From NCBI GenBank assembly GCA_945870425.1, contig CAMBSD010000002.1:1-64000 (forward strand): DNA of 64,000 bases, in the 5' to 3' direction. Positions within the stretch are counted from its first letter, which is position 1; the number at the start of each line of letters is the position of its first letter. This document shows, piece by piece, positions 28,833 to 37,639 of this stretch. This DNA is from Chitinophaga pinensis (GTDB lineage: Bacteria > Bacteroidota > Bacteroidia > UKL13-3). Under the pieces are notes generated by a model that had not been told where the DNA came from, did no database searches, and saw only the letters and a program-made list of their open reading frames with translations. The translations under genes and the position numbers were made by a program.

Positions 28833-29804
28833 CTACTTTTCTCTATCAATGATGAAGTTTACCAATAGTTTTAGTTTATCGGCAAATTCGTTTTGGGATA
28901 TGGAATTCAGAATTTCAAGTGCTTCTTCTTTATAGCGAAGCATTGCTTTGCGGGTATAAGCAATTCCATCATGCTCGTTTACATACCTAATAACTTCAGC
29001 TACACGCTTCTTATCAGTATTATGATTTTTTATAGAATTGATGATAAACCTCCGGGTTTCTTTATCGGCATTATTGATGGTATAAATAATGGGTAAGGTT
29101 AACTTTTTTTCTTTGATATCAATACCATGTGGTTTTCCGATATCATCATCGCCATAGTCAAGTAAGTCATCTTTAATTTGAAAAGCAATACCTATTTTCT
29201 CTCCAAATAGATGCATTTGCTTAATCTGCTCTGCATTGGCACCAGCACTAGCAGCACCTATGGCACAACAACTGGCAATAAGGGAGGCAGTCTTTTTCTT
29301 GATAATATCAAAATACACATCTTCAGAAAGATTGAGGTTACGGGTTTTTTCAATTTGCAGCAACTCCCCTTCACTCATGGCTTGAACCGCTTCGCTGATT
29401 ATTTCTAATAAATGAAAATCTTTATTCTTAACGGAAAGAAGTAAACCTTTTGACAAAAGGTAGTCTCCCACCAAAACCGCAATTTTATTTTTCCATAGGG
29501 CATTGATACTAAAAAAGCCTCTACGCTCATCACTATCATCCACCACATCATCATGCACTAGGGTGGCAGTGTGTAAAAGCTCAACCATACTTGCCCCGCG
29601 ATAAGTAGATTCGTTAATACCTTCAAACAATTTGGCACAATAAAAAACGAACATAGGGCGCACTTGCTTGCCTTTGCGCTTAACGATGTAGGTCATAATC
29701 GTATCTAACAATGGTACCGAACTTTTCATGGCCTCTCTAAACTTGCTTTCAAACAAATTAAGTTCGGCAGAAATGGGTTGTTTTATGTCGTTTATAAGAC
29801 TCAA
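28833..29804 (-). CDS. Long-chain polyprenyl diphosphate synthase
   Basis: 323 residues. An all-helical trans-prenyltransferase with a first Asp-rich motif DDVVDDSDERR near residues 84-94 and a second FQIKDDLLDYGDD near 205-217, plus GKQVRPM and KKKTA. The residue five before the first Asp is Ala (HTATLVHDD), small, which in this family generally allows long chains such as the menaquinone side chain (hepta- to nonaprenyl). The TTG start at 29804 gives MSLINDIKQPISAEL, a normal N-terminus. It is paralogous to the gene at 36603. It is monocistronic. Confidence 0.9.
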   Translation of the reverse strand: MSLINDIKQPISAELNLFESKFREAMKSSVPLLDTIMTYIVKRKGKQVRPMFVFYCAKLFEGINESTYRGASMVELLHTATLVHDDVVDDSDERRGFFSINALWKNKIAVLVGDYLLSKGLLLSVKNKDFHLLEIISEAVQAMSEGELLQIEKTRNLNLSEDVYFDIIKKKTASLIASCCAIGAASAGANAEQIKQMHLFGEKIGIAFQIKDDLLDYGDDDIGKPHGIDIKEKKLTLPIIYTINNADKETRRFIINSIKNHNTDKKRVAEVIRYVNEHDGIAYTRKAMLRYKEEALEILNSISQNEFADKLKLLVNFIIDREK

Positions 29805-30046
29805 GTAGATTGCAAATAAAAGAAATAAAATGATTGATTGCTTTTACATCTTAGAAAAGTATTTTTGAAAAGTTTTAAGGGCTCATTAAAAAGGATTTAT
29901 AATGTCTGCTTTATAGCAACCTTTGCATATGTCGGTCCTAAGTTTTTCATTTTGTATCAGTTATAAAATTTTCATACTGTAGCGAGCATTACATAATTCT
30001 AATAGATACAGATGTAAATGAAAGATGATTAAGAACCATTACGATT

Positions 30047-30742
30047 TTGAACAAAGAAGAACAACTCATTTATAACACACTATCGGCCAAATTTCCTATG
30101 GTGCACATTCAAATAAATTTGCAAAAACATCAATTGAAAATTGAATTAAATGACCTAAAAATGAATTGTTGGAAAGACGAGTGGGAAGATAAGCCGGGCA
30201 TCATTTTATCTCGTATTAACTCCTTATTAGGTCAAAACAAAAGAGTTCATGGTAGATCCTGCGATATAAGATTATTAGATAAAAATACAGCTGAAACATT
30301 TTTGAATCGCCATCATGTTATGGGTTTTGCCAGTTCATATTATAAATTGGGTTTGTTTAAAAAGGATGAACTACTTGCTATAGCCACTTTTAGTAAAGGT
30401 CGAAAAATGAATAGGCTGCCCGAAGGGAAAAAGTCATTTGAATTGATTCGATTTTGCAATGCATCGGGTATTACCGTGGTGGGGGGATTGAGTAAACTGT
30501 TAAAACACTTTATAAAACTAACAGACGCAGGTGATATTATGACCTATATTGATAAGGACCAAAGCGAAGGAAAAGCCTTTATTAAACTGGGTTTTAAACT
30601 TCATTCAGAAAGTGAACCGATAGCCTTTAAGGTAGATAAAAATTCTCAAAAAAGAACGAATCAAAACATTACCAATCATGATATTGAAATGCAGGTGGTA
30701 AAAAACTCAGGTAATCTTAAACTTATATATACCGCATCATGA
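30047..30742 (+). CDS. GNAT/Mom-like protein of unknown function, coupled to miaA
   Basis: 231 residues from a TTG at 30047; the next Met is 17 codons later. I do not recognise a named family. The segment from about 84 to 185 (FLNRHHVMGFASSYYKLGLF, LLAIATFSKGRK, FELIRFCNASGITVVGGLSK, DIMTYIDKDQSEGKAFIKL, then GF) resembles the C-terminal domain of phage homing-endonuclease-like proteins, which I relate to the GNAT/Mom fold. This is from memory and pattern only. N-terminal ~80 residues are Lys-rich. Its TGA overlaps the miaA ATG (ATGA), so the pair is translationally coupled, suggesting but not proving a role in tRNA modification. Confidence 0.7.
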   Translation: MNKEEQLIYNTLSAKFPMVHIQINLQKHQLKIELNDLKMNCWKDEWEDKPGIILSRINSLLGQNKRVHGRSCDIRLLDKNTAETFLNRHHVMGFASSYYKLGLFKKDELLAIATFSKGRKMNRLPEGKKSFELIRFCNASGITVVGGLSKLLKHFIKLTDAGDIMTYIDKDQSEGKAFIKLGFKLHSESEPIAFKVDKNSQKRTNQNITNHDIEMQVVKNSGNLKLIYTAS

Positions 30743-31644
30743 AGAAGTATAATTGCATCATCATTACGGGAACTACAGCAAGTGGCAAAACCAAACTTGC
30801 TTGTCAGCTGGCTTATGAACTGAATGCTGAAATCATTGGTGTGGATTCGAGGCAGGTATATAGAGGCTTAAACATTGGTGCGGGAAAAGACTTAGATGAT
30901 TATGTAATTGAAGGAAAAGCTATCCCCTATCATTTAATTGACATTGCAGATATTGAAGAGAATTTCCACCTATATAAATTTATTGAGCATTTTATAGAGG
31001 CTTATTCAGACATTGTTTCAAGAAACAAAACGGTTATCATATGCGGTGGTACTGGACTTTACCTTGATGCAATATTAAAACAACATTATTATGCTGCAGT
31101 TCCTGTAGACAATGATTTAAGGTCAAAATTGATTAGTTTGTCGCATGATGAACTATTGAAAATATTTAATAGCTACCAAAATGAATTTAGCCAAATAGTT
31201 GATTCCCGGTCTAGTAAGCGACTTATTAGGGCTATTGAAATCTTCGAATTTCTAAAAAACAACAAGTTACCAAAAACCCATTTCCCAAATCTAAATCCAT
31301 TAATCTATTGCATTGAATTGGACAGAGATGAACGTAGAAAAAAAATTACTGATCGACTCAAAAATCGATTAGAAAATGGGATGATTGAAGAAGTAAATAA
31401 TTTAATAAAATTAGGCTATTCAGCCGACAGGTTGGAGTTCCTTGGTTTAGAGTATAAATATATAAGCTTCTACATTTTAGGCAAACTTAATTATGATGAA
31501 ATGATCAGCCAGTTAGAAACTGCCATCCATCAATTTGCCAAAAGGCAAATGACATGGTTTAGAAAAATGGAACGCGAAGGGCAAAAAATAAACTGGATAG
31601 CACATGACTATCCAATTCAAAATATTATTAAAAATTATAAATAA
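30739..31644 (+). CDS. miaA: tRNA dimethylallyltransferase MiaA
   Basis: 301 residues. MiaA transfers the dimethylallyl group to N6 of A37 in tRNAs reading U-starting codons, giving i6A, the precursor of MiaB and MiaE products. The P-loop is GTTASGKTK near residues 11-19, then VDSRQVYRGLNIGAGK near 35-50, PYHLIDIAD, CGGTGLYLDAIL near 100-111, and the C-terminal QFAKRQMTWFRK. The ATG at 30739 overlaps the preceding gene by 4 bp. The catalytic Asp and Thr of the P-loop region are intact. Confidence 0.96.
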   Translation: MKKYNCIIITGTTASGKTKLACQLAYELNAEIIGVDSRQVYRGLNIGAGKDLDDYVIEGKAIPYHLIDIADIEENFHLYKFIEHFIEAYSDIVSRNKTVIICGGTGLYLDAILKQHYYAAVPVDNDLRSKLISLSHDELLKIFNSYQNEFSQIVDSRSSKRLIRAIEIFEFLKNNKLPKTHFPNLNPLIYCIELDRDERRKKITDRLKNRLENGMIEEVNNLIKLGYSADRLEFLGLEYKYISFYILGKLNYDEMISQLETAIHQFAKRQMTWFRKMEREGQKINWIAHDYPIQNIIKNYK

Positions 31645-31966
31645 TATATCACCTATTCAAACAAACGATTTTTAGATTTATCCTGAAAGGGCGTATGTTA
31701 TGTAAAACCGACTTATGCAAAAATTTTATTTTTTCAATGCCTATGTCTGATAAATTATTCGAAGCAGGAAATGATTCATTTCGCGATATGGAAGTAATAG
31801 GATGAGAATTCTAGTTTAGTGAATACAAAAGGATATTTGGATAGAAATAGATTTACATACATTGATAAAATCCTCTTAAGAATAGATTACCGGTTTCAAT
31901 AATATTAGACTTAATCATGTCAATGAATAGAATACTAATTTAAAATTAGCTTATGTTTGCTTTAGT
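31645..31966. other. 322-bp intergenic stretch, no feature seen
   Basis: Between miaA and the HD gene, AT-rich, no ORF. TTTGCTTTAG directly before the ATG at 31967 resembles a -7 region but does not match TAnnTTTG. Confidence 0.45.
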
Positions 31967-33196
31967 ATGACAATTGTTCAAAAGAAAAAAATAATCAATG
32001 ATCCTGTTTATGGTTTTGTTAGCATTCCTGCTGGTTTAATTTATGACTTAATAGAACAGGCTTGGTTTCAAAGACTCAGGCGAATCAGACAATTGGGCCT
32101 CACACATTATGTGTATCCTGGAGCACAACATACACGTTTTCAACATGTGATAGGAGCAGTACATCTAACCCAACAAGCTATTGAAATTCTGAGAAGCAAG
32201 GGAATTGAAATAAATGAGCAAGAAAAAGAAGCGGTTTGTGCGGCCGTATTACTTCACGATATGGGTCATGGACCTTACTCGCATACATTGGAATATATGC
32301 TTGTAAAAGATGTTTCGCATGAGGCCATTTCTATTCATTATATGAACTTGCTCAATCAAAAATTAAATGGCCGATTGGATATGTGCATTGACATATTTAG
32401 CAATAAATATCCAAAGAAATTCTTGCATCAATTGGTTAGCTCGCAGCTCGACATGGATCGATTGGATTACTTAGGAAGGGATAGTTTTTTTACGGGTGTG
32501 ATTGAAGGCGCAGTTGGTAATGACCGTATTATCAATATGCTCAATGTGCACAATAATGAACTAGTAATTGATGAAAAAGGTATTTATTCCGTTGAGAAAT
32601 TTCTGATTGCGCGAAGGCTAATGTATTGGCAAGTGTACTTGCACAAAACCGTTATTTCAGCTGAAAGTCTATTGATAAAAATACTAGAAAGGGCTCGCCA
32701 TTTAGCCAATCAAAAGGTGGATTTATTTGGCACACCCGCATTGAATTATTTTTTATACAATGACATCAATAAAAACAATTTCTTTACAAACCCGGAAAAC
32801 ATCAAACAATACAGCGATTTAGATGATGAAGATGTTTTTACAGCAATCAAGGTTTGGTGTAGTCATCCGGATGAGATCTTGAGCAAAATGTGTTGCATGT
32901 TGCGTGATAGAAAATTATTTAAAACTGAAATATCTAAAGAAGCTTTTTCTGATGAAAGAATCAATCAACTAAAAGAAAGAATCATGGAAACTCATGTTAT
33001 TTCATCCACTGATATTGATTATTTTGTTTTCACAGATTCGGTAAAAAACCGCGCTTATAATCTTAATAATATTAATATAAAAATCCTATACAAAAACGGT
33101 GAAGTGAAGGACATAGCAAAAGCCAGCGACCAAGATAATATAGAAGCACTAGGCCAAACGGTAACCAAATTCTATTTATGTTATTTAAGGCCTTAA
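31967..33196 (+). CDS. HD-domain phosphohydrolase (dGTPase/SAMHD1-like)
   Basis: 409 residues. HD-superfamily metal ligands are visible: TRFQHVIGAVHL near 51-62 (first His), LLHDMGHGPYSHTLEY near 92-107 (the HD doublet) and SSQLDMDRLDYLGRDS near 156-171 (final Asp). The D-R-L-D-Y-L-x-R-D pattern and the start DPVYGFV are typical of the dGTPase/SAMHD1-like branch common in Bacteroidota, which hydrolyses dNTPs or related nucleotides. No C-terminal nucleotide-sensor domain can be recognised. Substrate is not established. It is convergent with the NMO-like gene. Confidence 0.85.
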   Translation: MTIVQKKKIINDPVYGFVSIPAGLIYDLIEQAWFQRLRRIRQLGLTHYVYPGAQHTRFQHVIGAVHLTQQAIEILRSKGIEINEQEKEAVCAAVLLHDMGHGPYSHTLEYMLVKDVSHEAISIHYMNLLNQKLNGRLDMCIDIFSNKYPKKFLHQLVSSQLDMDRLDYLGRDSFFTGVIEGAVGNDRIINMLNVHNNELVIDEKGIYSVEKFLIARRLMYWQVYLHKTVISAESLLIKILERARHLANQKVDLFGTPALNYFLYNDINKNNFFTNPENIKQYSDLDDEDVFTAIKVWCSHPDEILSKMCCMLRDRKLFKTEISKEAFSDERINQLKERIMETHVISSTDIDYFVFTDSVKNRAYNLNNINIKILYKNGEVKDIAKASDQDNIEALGQTVTKFYLCYLRP

Positions 33197-33337
33197 CACT
33201 GTAATATTTTGAAAATTGTAGAAAGGATTATCCGTTAAACTTTAGTTTTTTTTAGGACAATTAAGTAACACCGCCACCTTCTCTGTTAGCTAAAGGAGTA
33301 ATAGCTCATGCTTAAGTCCCAATCTTTTTTGATGTAT

Positions 33338-35113
33338 TTACATAGGTTTAATAGTAATGAATTCGGCCCACTTTTCATCCAATTGCTTTAGGATTAAGTC
33401 GCTTTGCTCAGCAAACAATTCTCGGTAATATTGGATTCCATTCTCAATATTTTTACCCATGTTTTGAATTTGCTTTTTTACTAAATCACTTGGTTTGGCC
33501 AAATATTCCTTAATTGTTTTTTGGTAAAAACTCAAATTCAATTCTAATTCTTTTATAAACATGTGAGGTCTCTTAGAATTATCAACCAAATTCAATTTTC
33601 CATAAATATGCTTACACATAGTTTCAAGGGAAACGACCTTTGAATAATAAGCCATATTGGGTCCAGGGCATACCGAAACACCATTACCTTCTAACCTTGT
33701 ATCAAGACCATTCACAAGCAAGGCTGAAGTTCCTAATCCCACACACAAACAAGTTTTCTGTATTATCAAATCAGTTTCAGTCTCAAGCAACGCAGCATAC
33801 ATGCCTTGTGAATTTAATGATTTCAATTTTAAATTTTGGTATTGACGAGAGGCCGTACAAATTACCTCTTCAGTAAATTCATTATTTAATTTAGCAAACT
33901 CGCGAGGGCAAGAACTGCCGGGACGACCTTTTTCAATCCATTCTATTCTTTCAATATCTTTTGTAGTTCTTCGCAATGAATTAAATGGAACACCCAAAGG
34001 AGAAATATTACTAAGGTAAAGGTCTTTTTCTTTTGCTTTACATAATAAATCCATGGTATCATCATCGACAGTTGTAGCTTCAGGTACTAATAAAAATGGG
34101 GTGCCCCAACCAATAGAATCCAGCTCATATTTATTAATCAAGAATTGATGTTCTTCGGCAGTTCCAACCCCACCTTGTGCAGTAAATTTAACAGGCAATG
34201 GATTGATAGGAATAGGTTTAGCTTTTACTTTTAAAGCAGCAATGTAAACGGAATAAATATCATGAATGAGTTCTTGTTTATTCTCAAAGAATTCCTGCAA
34301 AATGGGTCCCATAAGTGAGGCTTCATTGCCAAATGCGTGACCACCACAATTCAATCCTGATTCAAGTCTAAACTCCGATATCCAAATACCTTTTTTGGCT
34401 AAAAATTTTCCTTGAATTAATGCAGAGCGGTAATCACTTATTTTTAAAATTACTTTTTTATCGAGTTTACCATTTTCATCTGGAAAGAAACAGTCTAATT
34501 GTTCGAAATAGCTGTACAACCTAGGGTTCATACCTGCTGAAAGCACAATAGATGAATGTAAATTGCTATTGGCAAAACCTCGCAAAGCAGCATGAGCATC
34601 GTTATACATCGCAGACAATTTCTCACTATTGAAAGTATTTTCCTTATCCAATTTGGTCATGATGTTTACATCAATTCCACCCATTTGCAGATGCTGATTG
34701 GCCCACTGTCTGATGTCATCAATGGTTTTACTGCTATCAACAAAAGCATTGAATTGCATTTTTATATCAGCATAATCAGGCAACATGCTCATGTATTTTT
34801 CGAACTCTTCACCTGTTTCGCAGATAGATTGCTTCAATTGCTCAAACTTATCTCTCACAATATGGTCAACCATATTCAAATAAGCTGTTATGCGTTTTGC
34901 TCTAGAATCTTCCACTTTATTTGTAATTGATTCATATGGAATGGCGAACTTTTCAGCGTAAAAAGCACGCATTTTTTCCATCAATACATCATCCACCAAT
35001 GAAATGGTAGAGGCAATGCCATAGGCCGCTAGCTTTATGGGAGAGTCAATAGTAAAGCCAATGCCCATCACTGGAATGTGGAAGCTATGGCCCTCAAATT
35101 TTTCATTCGTCAT
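33338..35113 (-). CDS. Nitronate-monooxygenase-like TIM-barrel protein with Cys-rich C-terminal part
   Basis: 591 residues from the ATG at 35113; the frame extends to a TTG at 35134. Motifs recall 2-nitropropane dioxygenase/nitronate monooxygenase (FMN TIM barrels): IPVMGIGFTIDSPI at the N-terminus, SGLNCGGHAFGNEAS near 257-271 (cf. the EAGGH loop), FTAQGGVGTAEEH near 305-317 and GWGTPFLLVPEAT near 330-342 (cf. the MGTRFL phosphate loop). About 85 residues of helix are inserted early. Cysteines at SSCPRE, VICTAS, KTCLCVG and SVCPGP suggest a metal or Fe-S site. At about 600 residues it is longer than NMO (~350). The reaction is unknown. Confidence 0.7.
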   Translation of the reverse strand: MTNEKFEGHSFHIPVMGIGFTIDSPIKLAAYGIASTISLVDDVLMEKMRAFYAEKFAIPYESITNKVEDSRAKRITAYLNMVDHIVRDKFEQLKQSICETGEEFEKYMSMLPDYADIKMQFNAFVDSSKTIDDIRQWANQHLQMGGIDVNIMTKLDKENTFNSEKLSAMYNDAHAALRGFANSNLHSSIVLSAGMNPRLYSYFEQLDCFFPDENGKLDKKVILKISDYRSALIQGKFLAKKGIWISEFRLESGLNCGGHAFGNEASLMGPILQEFFENKQELIHDIYSVYIAALKVKAKPIPINPLPVKFTAQGGVGTAEEHQFLINKYELDSIGWGTPFLLVPEATTVDDDTMDLLCKAKEKDLYLSNISPLGVPFNSLRRTTKDIERIEWIEKGRPGSSCPREFAKLNNEFTEEVICTASRQYQNLKLKSLNSQGMYAALLETETDLIIQKTCLCVGLGTSALLVNGLDTRLEGNGVSVCPGPNMAYYSKVVSLETMCKHIYGKLNLVDNSKRPHMFIKELELNLSFYQKTIKEYLAKPSDLVKKQIQNMGKNIENGIQYYRELFAEQSDLILKQLDEKWAEFITIKPM

Positions 35114-35225
35114 TTGTAATAAGTAAGGGCGCAATTTCTTGCCCCAAAATACATTAACACATGACGATGCTCATAATTTTTATTGATTGAAATTAGGTTC
35201 AATTGAATAGTAGGGCACATTAAGC

Positions 35226-35885
35226 CTACTGAATAATCATCCCATCTTTAATGGTCAATTTCCTATCGCTTCTATCTGCTAAAACATCATTATGCGTAAC
35301 GATGATAAAAGTCTGATCGAAGTTTTTGCGTAAATCAAAAAACAAATGATGAAGGGCTTCCGCAGAAGATGAATCAAGGTTACCAGAAGGTTCATCCGCT
35401 AAAACTAAGGCCGGATTATTTATCAATGCCCTTGCGACTGCTACACGCTGTTGCTCTCCACCACTCAGTTCAGAAGGCTTGTGTTTAACCCTTTCTGAAA
35501 GTCCAAGAAAGCCTAATAATTCTTTAGCTCTTTTTTCGGCATCTCTATTACTTTGTCCTGCTATCCAGGCTGGCATACAAACATTTTCGATGGCAGAAAA
35601 CTCTGGCAATAGTTGATGAAACTGAAAAACAAAGCCAATGTTTTTATTGCGAAAAGAAGAAAGTTTGTTTGAACTTAATTTTGTAATATCTGTATTATTT
35701 ATTATTAAGTGGCCTGCATCAGGATTATCTAATGTCCCCATAATTTGAAGCAAAGTAGTTTTACCAGCCCCACTTGCACCAACAATCGATACAATCTCGG
35801 CTTTGTTAATACTAAATGAAATATCTTTTAAGACTGGTACATCTCCGTATGATTTTTTGATATTTTTCAGCTCAATCATGGTCAT
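35226..35885 (-). CDS. ABC transporter ATP-binding protein, LolD/MacB type
   Basis: 219 residues, a single cassette: Walker [10 protein letters not shown] near residues 36-44, Q-loop [16 protein letters not shown], signature [12 protein letters not shown] near 139-150, Walker [13 protein letters not shown] near 158-169 and H-loop IVTHND. The LPEFSA-ENV and DEPSGNLD patterns are those of the LolD/MacB/FtsE group, which drive lipoprotein release or mechanotransmission at the inner membrane. The partner permease is not adjacent. It may pair with a LolC/E-type permease elsewhere. The gene stands alone 112 bp from the NMO-like gene, same strand. Confidence 0.9.
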   Translation of the reverse strand: MTMIELKNIKKSYGDVPVLKDISFSINKAEIVSIVGASGAGKTTLLQIMGTLDNPDAGHLIINNTDITKLSSNKLSSFRNKNIGFVFQFHQLLPEFSAIENVCMPAWIAGQSNRDAEKRAKELLGFLGLSERVKHKPSELSGGEQQRVAVARALINNPALVLADEPSGNLDSSSAEALHHLFFDLRKNFDQTFIIVTHNDVLADRSDRKLTIKDGMIIQ

Positions 35886-36050
35886 AATTCAGGGGTAATA
35901 TTAGTATAGATATAGTATTCAAAAAAATAAATTTATTGGCCCATTCTATAGACCGCTTAGCCTTGATTATACAAAAGTATACACCCCACGTGTTGATATG
36001 TTAAGTGCGCAGTCTTTGAATCAATTACTATTGTAGTATAAACTCTTATT

Positions 36051-36599
36051 ATGTTCGAAAATTATACTAATCACGTAAAGTACGCAATTGCTTTTGTACC
36101 GGAAGATCCGGTATATAGCAAGGTGTCTCAATTGAAAGACTATGTAAGTTCAAATTATAGGTGTCAAAGTAATTCTTTACCTCAAATTACACTTATCAAG
36201 CCTTTCGAATGGGAAGAAAACAAAGAATACTTATTAGTAGATAGTATCAAAAAATTCGTATCGACCCAATTCCCTGTAGACATTGATTTAACTGGTTTTG
36301 GCATGAATAAAGACGAGAAGGTTTTCATAAAAATAGAAAACGAGGACCCAATCAAAAAAATGCAATGGAACTTAAGAAACCATTTCGACACAGGCATTAG
36401 AGTGGGTTATATGGATTCAGACAATTTCAATCCTCATGTTTGTTTTGGATGTACCAATACGTCAAAGGCTTCGATAAAAAAGGCTTGGGAGGAATTTAAG
36501 AACAAGTGTTTCGAAGCAAGCTTTATTGGCAGCAAGATATCATTAATTAAAACCACCGAAACGGGCAATGAAATAACCGCTCAGTTTGAATTAGAATAA
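36051..36599 (+). CDS. 2H phosphoesterase-like (2'-5' RNA ligase) family protein, one motif degenerate
   Basis: 182 residues, the usual size of the 2'-5' RNA ligase/cyclic phosphodiesterase family. That family uses two H-x-(T/S)-h motifs. Here the second is FNPHVCFGC (HVC, near residue 129), while the first is LPQITLIKPF (near 44-53), with Gln where the catalytic His is expected. The fold-defining spacing is kept, so it is probably a divergent or inactive member that could bind RNA or nucleotide. ATG at 36051. It is convergent with the polyprenyl synthase gene (3 bp apart). Confidence 0.7.
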   Translation: MFENYTNHVKYAIAFVPEDPVYSKVSQLKDYVSSNYRCQSNSLPQITLIKPFEWEENKEYLLVDSIKKFVSTQFPVDIDLTGFGMNKDEKVFIKIENEDPIKKMQWNLRNHFDTGIRVGYMDSDNFNPHVCFGCTNTSKASIKKAWEEFKNKCFEASFIGSKISLIKTTETGNEITAQFELE

Positions 36600-36602
36600 T
36601 TA

Positions 36603-37571
36603 CTAAGACATTCGTGTCATTAATTCATTAGCAGTATCACTTAACAGTTTTTTAGCCTCTACATTCGATTTTACTTTATCCAAGCTTTGAAAAGCAAGGT
36701 TTAGGTATTTTGATTTTTCGGCTTCGGCAAATTCTTTTACTTGGTATTTTTTATACAATTCCAGAACACCCATTATTTTGGCCTCCTCGTTTGTTTCGTT
36801 AATTAATTTCTCAAGCAGGGCTTTATCATCTTTGTGACAAGCCGATAGCAATTCAATAAGCAATAAAGTCTTTTTATTCGAAGCGATATCACCTCCAATT
36901 TTCTTTCCTACTTTAACTCCTTCTCCAAAACTATCAAGAATATCATCTTGAATTTGAAAGGCAATGCCAATATTCTTGCCAAAATCATAAATGTATTGAG
37001 CATCTTCATTAGATGCACCTCCTATTTTGGCACCAATATGCAAGGAGGCAGCAAGAAGCACGGATGTTTTAAGGCTAATCATTTGGATATACTCTTCATG
37101 CGTGACATCATTTCGAGCTTCAAAATTCATATCTATTTGTTGCCCTTCGCAAACCTCAATAGCCGTTTTATTAAACATGTCTAACAAGGCTTTTAGTTCA
37201 TTTGTTTCTGTTTCACAAAGCAACTGGGTTGCTTTTATCATCATTAAATCGCCACTCAAAATAGCGATAGGCATGTTCCATTTGGTATAAACTGTTTGCT
37301 GCCCTCTACGTAAAGGGGCATTATCCATTATATCATCATGAACTAAAGTAAAATTATGAAATACTTCAATGGCATGTGCAGCGTTAATAGCATTGGAAAC
37401 ATTGCTATCAAATAACTGACAAGCCATTAAAACCAATACTGGACGCAATCTTTTGCCCCCAAGGGCCATCATATAAGAGATAGGCTCATATAATTCGGCC
37501 GGACTTTGTCCGTATGATGTACTTTCGATTTCAGATGAAATGAGTTTATATAATTCAGTATAATTTTTCAT
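36603..37571 (-). CDS. Short-chain polyprenyl diphosphate synthase (GGPP/FPP type)
   Basis: 322 residues. First Asp-rich motif DDIMDNAPLRRG near residues 80-91, second FQIQDDILDSFGEG near 202-215, with GGKRLRP and QLCETE features. Five residues before the first Asp is Phe (HNFTLVHDD), a bulky side chain that usually limits products to short chains (FPP or GGPP). It therefore differs in likely product from the paralogue at 28833. Both use IPP/DMAPP. A terminator lies just upstream, between it and the uspA gene, so it needs its own promoter. ATG at 37571. Confidence 0.9.
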   Translation of the reverse strand: MKNYTELYKLISSEIESTSYGQSPAELYEPISYMMALGGKRLRPVLVLMACQLFDSNVSNAINAAHAIEVFHNFTLVHDDIMDNAPLRRGQQTVYTKWNMPIAILSGDLMMIKATQLLCETETNELKALLDMFNKTAIEVCEGQQIDMNFEARNDVTHEEYIQMISLKTSVLLAASLHIGAKIGGASNEDAQYIYDFGKNIGIAFQIQDDILDSFGEGVKVGKKIGGDIASNKKTLLLIELLSACHKDDKALLEKLINETNEEAKIMGVLELYKKYQVKEFAEAEKSKYLNLAFQSLDKVKSNVEAKKLLSDTANELMTRMS

Positions 37572-37588
37572 GCTTTGTATTCATAAAC

Positions 37589-37622
37589 AAAAAAACCACA
37601 GCCCATTTTTCAGCTGTGGTTT
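37589..37622 (-). terminator. Rho-independent terminator of the uspA gene
   Basis: On the minus strand AAAACCACAGC pairs with GCTGTGGTTTT around an 11-12 nt A-rich loop, followed by more T. It begins 18 nt past the UspA stop and separates that gene from the downstream polyprenyl synthase. Confidence 0.9.
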
Positions 37623-37639
37623 TAAATAACAGGGTGTTA

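Noticed and set aside
33282-33294. TTAGCTAAAGGAG shared with 27298-27310
   Set aside because: A 13-bp match alone may be chance in AT-rich DNA and cannot define a repeat family; mentioned only with the 27 kb island.
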